DNA from: JALQUO01 sp964529685
GTDB taxonomy: Bacteria > Pseudomonadota > Alphaproteobacteria > Rickettsiales > Midichloriaceae
Direction of reading: 5' to 3'
Assembly (NCBI GenBank): GCA_964529685.1
Contig: CAZGZC010000001.1
Span: 310,001 to 374,000, forward strand
DNA: 64,000 bases
Below are positions 34,773 through 44,397 of this stretch, in pieces. Numbering within the stretch: the stretch's first letter is position 1; each line of letters starts with the position of its first letter. Made by a program: the position numbers and the translations under genes. The notes under the pieces were generated by a model, which saw only the letters and a program-made list of their open reading frames with translations, did no database searches and was not told the origin of the DNA.

Positions 34773-36097
34773 TTAGTTAAGCGCTCTTGGTTTAATCTCT
34801 TCAGATTGCTTCTCTATTGTTTTAACCCATTTTGCTTCTTCCGTGTCTAATTGAAAAAAACCAAGTGTTAAAATATTGAATATATCGATTAACTTATCAA
34901 CAAATGATTTTTCCATCCATGTAGGTTGGTTCTCATCAACAGTTTTGAGAGCTTCTTTTAAAGTTTCTGCGACTGCTTCTGCTGTGCCATTATCATTGAT
35001 TGTATCAGACAACTTCTTTATTGCATCAATCCGGTTCTGAAGTCTTTCAGATTTATCACCATTAGTTTGGAGTTTCTTTAAGTACGCAGTATACTCTTCG
35101 ACAATGCTCTTTAATTTTCCTAGTTGTTCTTCTGACAACAATAGAGATGATCCTCCTAGTTGTTCTTCTACTTTTTCCTTCGATTGGTTCCATTCTGCTG
35201 CAAACCTTTGCTCTAAATCAGCCTCAACTAGTTTTAGTCTTATCCACCACTGCTCCAATGCTACTGGTGCACATTTTTCAGGATGCTGCGCAACCTCAGT
35301 AACCATAGCTCTATAGATATCCGTTAGAGTTTTTTCTCCATCCTGAAATTTGAACTTTCTATCTTGCTCCAAACCAGCTTCAATATGAGCTCTGTCATAG
35401 AATCCATGTATAACCCATGGTTCTAGCATTGCTACAGGATTATTGAGGAAACTTTTAGCTAAATCGTCTAAAGTTATGTCTGCTGTATTTAGTACATTTA
35501 TTGTCTTGCATAATGCTCCAAAACCTAATTGTGTTTGGTCTCTTATGTTGCTAGCTGTATAACCAGGAACATATAAGAGACCTTTTTCACCTTCTATTTT
35601 TAGAAGCTGAACTGTTTTAACGCATCTCTCAAATCTCTCAAGTAGCCCTGCTGTTGTTGGCTCTTCTGGTCGTGCAATGTCTTTTTCCTCTACTCCAGCT
35701 GCAGCAGCGAGCTTTTTGATAGTATCCATAAATACTGATTTCTTTGTAGCATACATCTCAGGTGACATATTCCTCTCATTACAAGTCATGTATTTGAGAC
35801 TCTCTAACCCCGCCTTCAAAGCATCATTTATTGCTGAGAGTAAAGTTATAGGCCCTTCTTTAAAATCCCTTTTTAACTTAATATCCTATATCTGATAGTA
35901 TCTGGTGTAAGCAGTTCAGATATCGCCCCATCTTTCACGATCATTCTGTTGAGAGCTGTATGTCCATAGTGTACTCGATTACTATATTGGGTATCACAAA
36001 TTTCTTTGATCTTTTCTACATTCCCTTGAATCTCATGTGTAATCTTTGTTACTTGAGCTCCTAATTCAATCCTTTTTACAATTTCATTAAGTTTCAT
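34773..36097 (-). pseudogene. Orphan gene of about 440 codons split by a frameshift
   Basis: Two frames join if one base is restored near 35875-35885. The first, 36097-35873, gives 74 residues (MKLNEIVKRIELGAQVTK, then YGHTALNRMIVKDG). The second is open from 35879 with IKLKRDFKEGPITLLSAIND directly before the TTG at 35819 and continues 348 residues to 34773. The large part is helical, with a coiled-coil centre and a hydrophobic segment near the end (FVDKLIDIFNILTLGFF). It is Ala/Glu-rich and less AT-rich than its neighbours. No family recognised; GHTAL is faintly ankyrin-like. Host-directed roles are conceivable but unsupported. Confidence 0.6.
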
Positions 36098-36312
36098 TTT
36101 GCAAATTTATTTGTGTTTGTCTAATAAGTAACTATGTACTGCATTCATTCAATCTGCAGTAGTTTTTTACATAATTGCTATATATTTATCACTCAAATGT
36201 TACAAAAATATTACATCTAGTTCTCTTGTGGGCTACAGAAAAGTTATATGTAATCATACTCTGTAAAGGTAGAAATTCTTTAAATTGCTCAGTATAGCTA
36301 TCTATAGTATAA

Positions 36313-38235
36313 ATGTTTGAAAAAATGGTCAAAATAAAATTACTTGACGGTAAACTCCTAGAGTTTAGCCAAGATAAAGTGAATGGGTTTAAAATAGCTA
36401 AAGCTATTAGTCCATCACTAGCTAAGGCAGCACTTGCGATGGAAGTAAATGGCAAGCTCTGTGATATTGATTGTGAGATTTCATGTGATGCAGAAGTAGT
36501 CTTTATAACTGCAAAAGACGAAATTGGGCTTGATATAATAAGACACGACACGGCACACATTTTAGCTGAAGCAATTAAAGAGCTATACCCTACTGCTGAA
36601 ATAACTATTGGCCCTAATATAAAAGATGGCTTCTACTACGATATATCTTATAGCGAGACATTTTCAATAGAAGATTTTCCTAAAATAGAGAAAAAGATGG
36701 AGGAAATCATTAAGAAAAATCAAGGCTTTATGAGAAAGGTTGTATCGAGAGATCATGCAATAAAGATGTTCGATGCTATAGGTGAGAACTATAAAGTACA
36801 ACTTATAAAGGATTTACCTGAGAGTGAAGAAATATCAATCTACTATCATGGAAAATTTTTTGATTTATGTAGAGGACCTCATGCTCCAAATACAAAACAT
36901 CTGAAGGCATTTAAGTTAATGAAGATATCTGGTGCTTACTGGCGTGGAGATAGCAATAATCCAATGCTACAGAGAATCTATGGTACTGCATGGCAAGATA
37001 AAGCTGAGCTTGAAAACTACTTACATATACTTGAAGAAGCTGAGAAGCGCGATCATAGAAAGCTTGGCAAAGAGATGGATCTATTCCACTTCCAAGATAA
37101 TGCACCTGGTGTGGTTTTCTGGCATAGCAAGGGTTGGCAGATATTCCAAACTCTTGTGAACTTTATTAGAAATAAGCAGATAGCTGATGGATATATAGAG
37201 GTAAGTACACCGGAGCTTCTTTGCAAATCTATTTGGGAGACATCTGGTCACTGGGAGAAGTTCAAAGAAAATATGTTTACAGTGAGTGCTCTCGGAGAAG
37301 ATCGTGAATATGCAATTAAGCCAATGAGTTGCCCAGGAGCAGTGCAGATATATAACCATAGATTGACAAGTTATAGAGATTTACCTATAAAGATGGCTGA
37401 ATTTGGAAAAGTACATAGATTTGAGCCATCTGGTGCACTACATGGACTAATGAGAGTTAGAGGCTTTACTCAAGATGATGCACACATTTTCTGTACTGAA
37501 GAACAAATTCAAGAAGAATCAAGAAAGGTTTGTGAGTTTGCCTTGTCGATTTATAAAGAGTGTGGATTTGATAATGTAAAGATAAAGATATCAGACAGGC
37601 CAAATAAGAGAATTGGCTCAGATGAAGTTTGGGATAAATCTGAAGAAGCGCTAGTGAAAGCAGTTGAAAGTATCGGTCTCAGCTATGAGATCAACAAGGG
37701 AGAAGGTGCTTTTTATGGTCCAAAGATTGAGTTTACTTTAACTGATGCAATTGGTCGTGATTGGCAGATAGGTACATTACAGGTTGATTTCAACTTACCT
37801 ATAAGATTTGAAGCTCATTACACTGGCTCTGATGGAAGTAGACACTACCCAATTATGTTACATAGAGCTATTTTAGGCTCTCTTGAAAGATTTATAGGCA
37901 TCATGCTAGAGCATCACTCAGGTAGGTTGCCTTTATGGTTAGCACCAACTCAGGTAGTGATACTTACTATAAGTGAACAATTTAATGATTATGCAGCAAA
38001 AGTTGCTAAAGAGCTCAAGTCACATGGAATAAAGTTGGAAATTGACAACGATAACCAAACTCTTAATTATAAACTTAGAAAGCATATACTTGCTAAAAAT
38101 CCATTAATTGTTATAATTGGCAAAAACGAAGAGTTTAACAATGTTGTTACAGTTAGAAGAGCTGACAGCGAAGAGCAGAGCACTCTTCCTGTTACCGAGT
38201 TCATAGAAAAACTACGGAAAGAAATAATAAAATAA
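36313..38235 (+). CDS. thrS: Threonyl-tRNA synthetase
   Basis: A 640-residue class II synthetase. Domains in order: TGS (residues 5-65, KLLDGKLLEF), the editing domain with HDTAHILAEAIKELYP, the catalytic core with the zinc cysteine in KPMSCPGAV, motif 2 HGLMRVRGFTQDDAH and motif 3 (HRAILGSLERFIGIM), and the anticodon domain to the C-terminus. It is complete. infC follows after 10 bp. Confidence 0.98.
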   Translation: MFEKMVKIKLLDGKLLEFSQDKVNGFKIAKAISPSLAKAALAMEVNGKLCDIDCEISCDAEVVFITAKDEIGLDIIRHDTAHILAEAIKELYPTAEITIGPNIKDGFYYDISYSETFSIEDFPKIEKKMEEIIKKNQGFMRKVVSRDHAIKMFDAIGENYKVQLIKDLPESEEISIYYHGKFFDLCRGPHAPNTKHLKAFKLMKISGAYWRGDSNNPMLQRIYGTAWQDKAELENYLHILEEAEKRDHRKLGKEMDLFHFQDNAPGVVFWHSKGWQIFQTLVNFIRNKQIADGYIEVSTPELLCKSIWETSGHWEKFKENMFTVSALGEDREYAIKPMSCPGAVQIYNHRLTSYRDLPIKMAEFGKVHRFEPSGALHGLMRVRGFTQDDAHIFCTEEQIQEESRKVCEFALSIYKECGFDNVKIKISDRPNKRIGSDEVWDKSEEALVKAVESIGLSYEINKGEGAFYGPKIEFTLTDAIGRDWQIGTLQVDFNLPIRFEAHYTGSDGSRHYPIMLHRAILGSLERFIGIMLEHHSGRLPLWLAPTQVVILTISEQFNDYAAKVAKELKSHGIKLEIDNDNQTLNYKLRKHILAKNPLIVIIGKNEEFNNVVTVRRADSEEQSTLPVTEFIEKLRKEIIK

Positions 38236-38238
38236 CAA

Positions 38239-38243
38239 GAGGT
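38239..38243 (+). promoter_or_regulatory. Shine-Dalgarno that fixes the infC ATT start
   Basis: Purine-rich AAGAGGT (core GAGG, 38239-38242) lies 3 bases before ATT 38246, with no ATG/GTG/TTG in the right frame nearby. Confidence 0.65.
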
Positions 38244-38245
38244 AC

Positions 38246-38755
38246 ATTATATCAAAAGTTAGAATAAATGAGCAAATAAAAGCTCAGGAAGTTAGAGTTT
38301 TAGGACAAGACAAGGAAATGATAGGTGTCATGCCAACTAAAGAGGCTCTAAAGCGTGCTCAAAGAGAAGATTTAGACCTTATAGAAGTATCACCAAATGC
38401 CAATCCTCCAGTTTGCAGAATAGCTGACTTCGGTAAATATAAGTATGAGTTAGAGAAGAAGCAGCATGAAGCTAAGAAGAAGCAGAAGATAGTTGATATT
38501 AAAGAGCTGAAGATCAGACCAAATATTGCTATCGGAGATTTCAATATAAAGCTAAAAAGTGCAGAAAAATTTATAAAAGAGGGAAATAAAGTTAAAATAA
38601 TTATCCAGTTCCGCGGCCGCGAGATAGCTCATAAAGACGTAGGTATATCGGTAATTGAGCGGTTCAGAGATGCTCTAGCTGAAATAACAAAAGTTGATAA
38701 CCAACCTAAGCTTGAAGGGAGAAATATAATAATGTTTTTGAGCCCTAAAGGTTAA
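38246..38755 (+). CDS. infC: Translation initiation factor IF-3
   Basis: A 169-residue IF3 when begun at the ATT codon 38246, giving IISKVRINEQIKAQEVRVLG, the canonical IF3 N-terminus. A start at ATG 38318 (145 aa) would remove it. An AUU start for infC is established in enterobacteria, where IF3 rejects its own start codon and so controls its own synthesis. The body has PTKEALKRAQREDLDLIEVSP, FGKYKYE and KVKIIIQFRGREIAH. It probably shares a transcript with thrS, as in many bacteria. Confidence 0.93.
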   Translation: MISKVRINEQIKAQEVRVLGQDKEMIGVMPTKEALKRAQREDLDLIEVSPNANPPVCRIADFGKYKYELEKKQHEAKKKQKIVDIKELKIRPNIAIGDFNIKLKSAEKFIKEGNKVKIIIQFRGREIAHKDVGISVIERFRDALAEITKVDNQPKLEGRNIIMFLSPKG

Positions 38756-38823
38756 TAAAATCTATTTTTAATTAGCTAGCATCTTATGCTATGTTTCTTA
38801 GTACTAATCTATAAAATTCATAA

Positions 38824-39984
38824 GTGATAACTGATATAAAAATTGACGACTTATCATCAATAAAAGAACTGAAACTTCTTCAAGCAAAAGAATCGGATAT
38901 GATTAAGTCAATTATCATGAGCACTAACTGTAGTACAGATGAACTTCTGTCATGTCTGTCAACAGTCTGTCTTATACCTATTTCTGAGGAATATCATAGT
39001 GAGAGTAATTCTACAGTTGGTCATGCACTTGGGATTAGCGCAGTAAAAACCCTAAGCCAGCTTTATCAAGCTTTATCACCAATTAAATACTTTTTAATTA
39101 GAGAATCGGATAAAATAAGTAGCACCCATCAATTAGGAGATATATCTCAAGAGATTAAGGAAACAACTCTTCTTGTAGACGATATTATGCAAGAGATATC
39201 AAAACTCCTTATCTGTGAAGGATTCCTGCATTCTATAGGTATTTCATATGGATATAAGGAATCTGAGATATTTATTAAAAAACTGTTTTTAAAACGCCAC
39301 TCGTCAACGATACCTAATCCTCATGAAATTCCAGGTGTATACAAGACAATAATTGGATTAGATCAGAAGGAGATATACCATATCTACTCCAACTTCACAA
39401 ACTACTTTTCATGTAATTGGATTATAGGCATAAAACGACTTGGTAAGATAAAAAAAGATTTTAATGCAATTCATAAACTTTGCCCACTTATCAGGCTTAG
39501 CATAATGAAAGAAATCCTATTAGAAAATGAGATGGATGACGTACCATCTGATATCATTAAATCCATTTGTGCTCTCGATTCTCAAAGCTTAATCCATTTT
39601 CATGCATCATATATTACAAGCCTTATCCACAACTCTAAACATCATAATTCAACTACTGATCTGCTACTCTCTGAACTTAAGAAAATTGCAGAGAAACTGA
39701 CAGATCCATTCAAAGATGTAGTGCAATTCAATATAATTATGGAAAGTACAATCAAATCCATGATGATAATGAAAGAATTGCAAGGACATAAAGTGCTTAA
39801 CTCATCACAACAGCAGATGCTGCAAAATCTTGAGAAATTCTTTTCTGAAATTGCTAAACAAGCAACTACTACTACTAAAGAGATGATAGCGATATCTTAT
39901 AAAATTGTAGACCCACTCATGAATAATGTTAAACAGAATTTTGTTACACAAGAGAAATCTGGCGGACAATATTTAGGAATATAA
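38824..39984 (+). CDS. Orphan protein downstream of infC
   Basis: A 386-residue protein from GTG 38824, not recognised. It is soluble, mostly helical, without signal peptide. It contains several cysteine-bearing hydrophobic helices (LSCLSTVCLIPIS, FHASYITSLIH), a leucine-rich stretch near residue 285 and a coiled-coil C-terminus with TTTTKEMIAISYKIVDPLMN. Codon use resembles neighbours and the frame is intact over its full length, so it is likely expressed. No functional residue pattern is visible. Confidence 0.6.
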   Translation: MITDIKIDDLSSIKELKLLQAKESDMIKSIIMSTNCSTDELLSCLSTVCLIPISEEYHSESNSTVGHALGISAVKTLSQLYQALSPIKYFLIRESDKISSTHQLGDISQEIKETTLLVDDIMQEISKLLICEGFLHSIGISYGYKESEIFIKKLFLKRHSSTIPNPHEIPGVYKTIIGLDQKEIYHIYSNFTNYFSCNWIIGIKRLGKIKKDFNAIHKLCPLIRLSIMKEILLENEMDDVPSDIIKSICALDSQSLIHFHASYITSLIHNSKHHNSTTDLLLSELKKIAEKLTDPFKDVVQFNIIMESTIKSMMIMKELQGHKVLNSSQQQMLQNLEKFFSEIAKQATTTTKEMIAISYKIVDPLMNNVKQNFVTQEKSGGQYLGI

Positions 39985-40359
39985 CACACATCTTTACTTT
40001 AAAACATCTGTTCCAGTTTGATCTTCATCAAATAACAAAGCTTTTCTATAAGAGATTCCTTTTGAAGGCTCTATCTAAGGTTTTATGAGTAATACAGAGA
40101 TATTGCTCCTTATAGCTTTAATATCTATTGTTTCTCTGCATTTTTAAATTTAAACTGATAATCATTTCTATTTTCCTAGCTAAGTCATGCCACAGATAAA
40201 AAATCTTGCTGAGTGCTGTCATTACTTCTCTATAGTTGATACTTGTAATATCAATTTATATCTAAAGAGTTTAGAAAAAAGCTCGACTTTGTTGTTGCAA
40301 TGAGTCTTTGAAGAGATTGATTGCTTTTTTTAATGTATCGTGATCAACAGATCACATAT
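39985..40359. other. Intergenic stretch, no supported gene
   Basis: Stops are dense on both strands. On the minus strand a 35-codon piece (MTALSKIFYLWHDLARKIE) near 40120-40230 could be a remnant, but nothing joins to it. Confidence 0.35.
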
Positions 40360-40974
40360 TTACTTAATCTCATTTTCAAGAGCTGCAAGTACTAACTCAA
40401 GTGCCTTTTTAGTTGTAGCTAATCTCACAGCCTCCCTATCTCCCTGAAAATTGTTTTTTATAACTTTCACTCCATCGTCTCTAGCCACAGCAATATATAC
40501 TAATCCAACTGGTTTTTCAGTTGATCCTCCTGCAGGGCCTGCTATACCCGTAACAGCTACAGCAATGTTAGCATTGCTATTCTTCAGAGCTCCAAGAGCC
40601 ATTTCTTTGGCAGTTTCTTCACTGACAGCACCATATTTTTCAAGAGTTATATGTTTTACTCCTAGTAACTTCTCTTTAGCTTTATTTTCATAAGTCACAA
40701 AGCCATATCCGAAGATAGATGAACTATCTGGTATCTCTGTAAGAGCTGAACTAATCATACCGCCAGTGCAAGATTCTGCAGTTGCAATAGTTAACTTTTT
40801 CTCTTTTGCTATATTCACTATCTGCCCTGCTAAATCGCCAGTATAAAATTCTGTAGTTGTAATTTTCTCTTTTGCCATACTAACTATCTGTTCTGCTAAA
40901 GGTTTTTCACTCCCATATGTGCTATGTTTTACGATAAGTGTACAAGTTAAAATTGATATTGCTAGGTATTTCAT
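40360..40974 (-). CDS. CinA C-terminal-type NMN amidohydrolase with signal peptide
   Basis: A 204-residue protein whose residues 49-204 are a complete CinA C-terminal (PncC) domain: IATAESCTGGMISSALTEIPDSS, FGYGFVTYENKAK, LEKYGAVSEETA, AVAVTGIAGPAGG and KPVGLVYIA. The enzyme deamidates nicotinamide mononucleotide. Two oddities are seen. The N-terminus (MKYLAISILTCTLIVKHSTYG) looks like a signal peptide, unusual for a cytoplasmic enzyme. Residues 26-48 also repeat, in damaged form, the segment LA.QIV..AKEK..T.A that opens the domain, through a tandem DNA duplication (40761-40900). Confidence 0.85.
   Translation of the reverse strand: MKYLAISILTCTLIVKHSTYGSEKPLAEQIVSMAKEKITTTEFYTGDLAGQIVNIAKEKKLTIATAESCTGGMISSALTEIPDSSSIFGYGFVTYENKAKEKLLGVKHITLEKYGAVSEETAKEMALGALKNSNANIAVAVTGIAGPAGGSTEKPVGLVYIAVARDDGVKVIKNNFQGDREAVRLATTKKALELVLAALENEIK
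40761..40900. repeat. Degenerate tandem duplication inside the CinA-type gene
   Basis: The unit beginning CGCCAGT and ending TCTGC..TGCTAAA occurs at 40761-40834 and 40836-40900. The second copy is about nine bases shorter and has diverged, turning ESCTGG into EFYTGD at protein level. Confidence 0.8.
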
Positions 40975-41181
40975 TATTGTTTTGCTTTAATTGATTTTAA
41001 GCTATAAACTAATATATAGAAAAACTAACTTTATACAACACTTGTTTGTTATTTACCTAAATAAAAAAAATATTGATATGGAAATATTATTAATCACAAT
41101 TAAATTTGTTTTTATAGTACAGCAATTACAAAAAAATTAATTAACAATAAAAATACTATAATTCTAATAAAAGATTAAAAA

Positions 41182-44100
41182 TTAAACTTTTTTCACAATT
41201 AATCCGATTCTACTGACAGTGTTCTTATCGACTTCAACTTCAAATTCAATTTCTGATTGACTATTAATAATAACAACCTTATTCGATAAAGTCTGTTCAG
41301 TTATAAATTTATTCCACTTATTAAGTGACTCTATGATTATTTTCTCACCTGTAATAACCTCTGTCTCAATCTTGTCTGTTACTTCAAATCCTAAATTTTT
41401 CCTTGTCTGTTGAATGAATCTAACTATATCCCTAGCTATACCTTCTAGCTTTAGTTTCTCATCTATTTCTAGATCCAATATCACTAATCCATCATTACTA
41501 TCTATTGATGCGCAGTTGTTTAAATCTGACTCTTTGGGCTCTAGTTTTAATGTATATTCATTACTTTCAAGTTGTATCTCTCTTACATAAAGCACTCCAT
41601 TTTTTAACTCCCAATCACCACTTTTAGCCCTAGGTATAATATTTTTGATAGACTCCGGTATCCTTTTACCTATAATAGATAAGTGTAATTGCAATTTTAA
41701 ATTGCCATATTTGGAGATTAAATTTTTATCTAGATTAATCCACTCTTTTACATTAATTTCATCTAGTACAAGTTGCTGCATCTCTTCCGATAAGTCTGTT
41801 ATACCAAGCCCAACAAAAGTAACTGATTTTAGTGGCTGACGTACTCTAATCCCAGCGTTATATCTTATATTTAGAGCTACACTACAAGCTTTCCTAACTT
41901 TTTCCATACTATCAACTAACTCTTGATTTTCCACTATGTCGAAGGTGGGAAATGATTGTAAATGTACACTTGCAGAATCTCTTGTAATGGTCTTATATAT
42001 TGTATCTGAAATAAGAGGTATTAGAGGTGCAGATAGTTTGCATAATACAACTAAAACGCTGTAAAGCGTATTAAACGCTGATTTTTTATCATTATCTAAT
42101 TTCCTCTTCCAGAATCTCTCCCTAGATCTTCTAATATACCAATTATTAAGTGTTTCAAGGAATTTCTCTATCTCCTCTATAGCTGTAACTGTATCGTAGT
42201 TATTCATTGCAGTCTTTACTTTCTTAGAGAGAATTATACAACTTGAAATTATATATTGATCTAGCAGACTGTGACTCTTGAGAGAGAAGCTAGCTTCAAA
42301 TGAGTCAATGTTAGCATATAGTACAAAGAAGTTATAAGCATTCCAGAGAGGTTTTATCACTTGTCTTATTGTCTCTTGTATCCCCGTACCGTTCTTATCG
42401 ATAATAAGATCCTGCCCACGCATCGCTGGAGACGACAGCATAAAGCATCGGAGTGCGTCAGAGCCATATTGTTCAAACACTTGTCTAGGATCGGGATAAT
42501 TTTGAAGTCGCTTAGACATCTTTTGTCCACTGTCCCCCAGTATAACACCATGACAGATACAGTTCAAGAATGGAGGTTTATCAAATAGTGCTGTTGATAA
42601 GACAAGTAATGTATAAAACCAACCGCGTGTTTGAGCAACATATTCAACGATGAAATCAGCTGGGAAGTTATCATTAAACCAATCTTTATTTTCAAATGGA
42701 TAATGTGTCTGACCATATGGCATAGAGCCACTTTCAAACCAACAATCGAGTACTTCAGGAACACGTCTCAAAATTGATTGCCCAGTTGGATCAGATGGAT
42801 TAGGTTTAGTTAAACTATCGATAAATGGCATATGTAAATCATCTACCTTTACGCCAAATGCTTCTTCAATCTCAGCTATAGAGCCATACACTTCTACATA
42901 TGGATAATTTGGATCATTACTTTCCCAGATTGGTATAGGACAACCCCAGAAGCGATTTCTTGATATTGACCAATCGCGAGCATTTTCTAGCCATTTACCA
43001 AAGAGACCAGATTTTACATGGCCAGGTATCCAGTTGATCTCTTTATTGTTCTCAATCATCCTGTCTTTTATAGCAGTAACTCGCAAGTACCAAGAAGGCA
43101 CTGCTTTATATATTAGTGGTGTATCAGTCCGCCAGCAAAATGGATAGTTATGTAAATATGTATCTGTTTTTATAAGCATTCCTTGACCTTTTAGCCGCTG
43201 AATAATTAGATCATTTGCTTCAAATACTTGCAACCCAGTATAATCAAATACAATCTCTGTAAAACAACCTCTACTGTCAACTGGACAGACTATCTCTATA
43301 CCATTCTCAGAACAAATTCTTTGATCATCTTCACCAAAGCCAGGTGCTATATGCACTATGCCTGTACCATCTTCAGTTGTTACAAAATCACCAGCTATAA
43401 CTTTAAATGAGTTTGGATGATCTTTAAAATAACTAAAGATCGGTTGATATTGGACTCCAATCAGCTCTCTCCCAAGTAGTGTTTTAACTACATCATCACC
43501 AATCTCTTTTACATATTTCTTCGCAAGAGCTGATGCAATTATATAGTATCTTTCACCAGATTTAATTAGTGAATATTCTAACTCTTCACCAACTGCTAAT
43601 GCTAAGTTTGATGGAAGTGTCCATGGAGTTGTAGTCCATATAAGCATATAGACCTTCCCATTTATAATCTTAGCGCTATCTACTAACTTAACAGCAACAG
43701 TAGCAGTCTTACTCTGTTTTTCTCTATATGAGTTATCAATCTTTGTTTCAAAATCAGATACAGGTGTTTCGCAAGCCCAAGAGTATGGCATTACCCTGCT
43801 TGATTTATAAATCAATCCCTTGTCATATAGATTCTTAAATACCCATAAGACACTTTCCATATATGGTAAATCCATAGTTTTGTAATCATTCTCCAAGTCA
43901 ACCCACCTAGCTTGCCTATCTACATACCAGTGCCACTCCTTTGTATATCTCAGTACTGATTCCCTACAATATTGGTTGAATTTTTCAACTCCAAACTTTT
44001 CAATAGCCACTCTACCAGAGATTCTTAACTCTTTCTCAGCTGCTAGTTCTGCAGGTAGTCCGTGACAATCCCAGCCAAATTGACGCCTCACATAGTACCC

Positions 44101-44325
44101 ATTCATAGTTTTATATCGCGCAAAGACATCTTTTATATAACCAGAGAGTAGATGTCCATAGTGTGGTAAACCATTGGCAAAAGGTGGTCCATCATAAAAT
44201 ACAAAGTCTTCATTTGCTTCTTTATTTAGCACTGCTTTGAACGTGCTGTCTTCTCTCCATTGATTAAGTACTAAAACCTCAATCTCTGAGAAAGTTCCAC
44301 TAATTAATTTATAGATATTACTCAT
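41182..44325 (-). CDS. ileS: Isoleucyl-tRNA synthetase, IleS2-like type
   Basis: A 1047-residue class I synthetase. The signature is PFANGLPHYGHLLSGYIKD, the HYGH form of the eukaryote-like IleS2 branch, and KMSKR is in GQKMSKRLQNYPDP. The editing domain has TTTPWTLPSNLALAVG and the GDFVTTEDGTGIVHIAPGFG block. Length also fits IleS2. This branch is the one known to resist mupirocin in other bacteria. It is complete and monocistronic, divergent from ligA. Confidence 0.97.
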   Translation of the reverse strand: MSNIYKLISGTFSEIEVLVLNQWREDSTFKAVLNKEANEDFVFYDGPPFANGLPHYGHLLSGYIKDVFARYKTMNGYYVRRQFGWDCHGLPAELAAEKELRISGRVAIEKFGVEKFNQYCRESVLRYTKEWHWYVDRQARWVDLENDYKTMDLPYMESVLWVFKNLYDKGLIYKSSRVMPYSWACETPVSDFETKIDNSYREKQSKTATVAVKLVDSAKIINGKVYMLIWTTTPWTLPSNLALAVGEELEYSLIKSGERYYIIASALAKKYVKEIGDDVVKTLLGRELIGVQYQPIFSYFKDHPNSFKVIAGDFVTTEDGTGIVHIAPGFGEDDQRICSENGIEIVCPVDSRGCFTEIVFDYTGLQVFEANDLIIQRLKGQGMLIKTDTYLHNYPFCWRTDTPLIYKAVPSWYLRVTAIKDRMIENNKEINWIPGHVKSGLFGKWLENARDWSISRNRFWGCPIPIWESNDPNYPYVEVYGSIAEIEEAFGVKVDDLHMPFIDSLTKPNPSDPTGQSILRRVPEVLDCWFESGSMPYGQTHYPFENKDWFNDNFPADFIVEYVAQTRGWFYTLLVLSTALFDKPPFLNCICHGVILGDSGQKMSKRLQNYPDPRQVFEQYGSDALRCFMLSSPAMRGQDLIIDKNGTGIQETIRQVIKPLWNAYNFFVLYANIDSFEASFSLKSHSLLDQYIISSCIILSKKVKTAMNNYDTVTAIEEIEKFLETLNNWYIRRSRERFWKRKLDNDKKSAFNTLYSVLVVLCKLSAPLIPLISDTIYKTITRDSASVHLQSFPTFDIVENQELVDSMEKVRKACSVALNIRYNAGIRVRQPLKSVTFVGLGITDLSEEMQQLVLDEINVKEWINLDKNLISKYGNLKLQLHLSIIGKRIPESIKNIIPRAKSGDWELKNGVLYVREIQLESNEYTLKLEPKESDLNNCASIDSNDGLVILDLEIDEKLKLEGIARDIVRFIQQTRKNLGFEVTDKIETEVITGEKIIIESLNKWNKFITEQTLSNKVVIINSQSEIEFEVEVDKNTVSRIGLIVKKV

Positions 44326-44397
44326 TTTTTAGATCAATATATCATATATGAATATACCTTAAAAAGAGATTAAAAAAGAAATTAAATCACTGATAAA

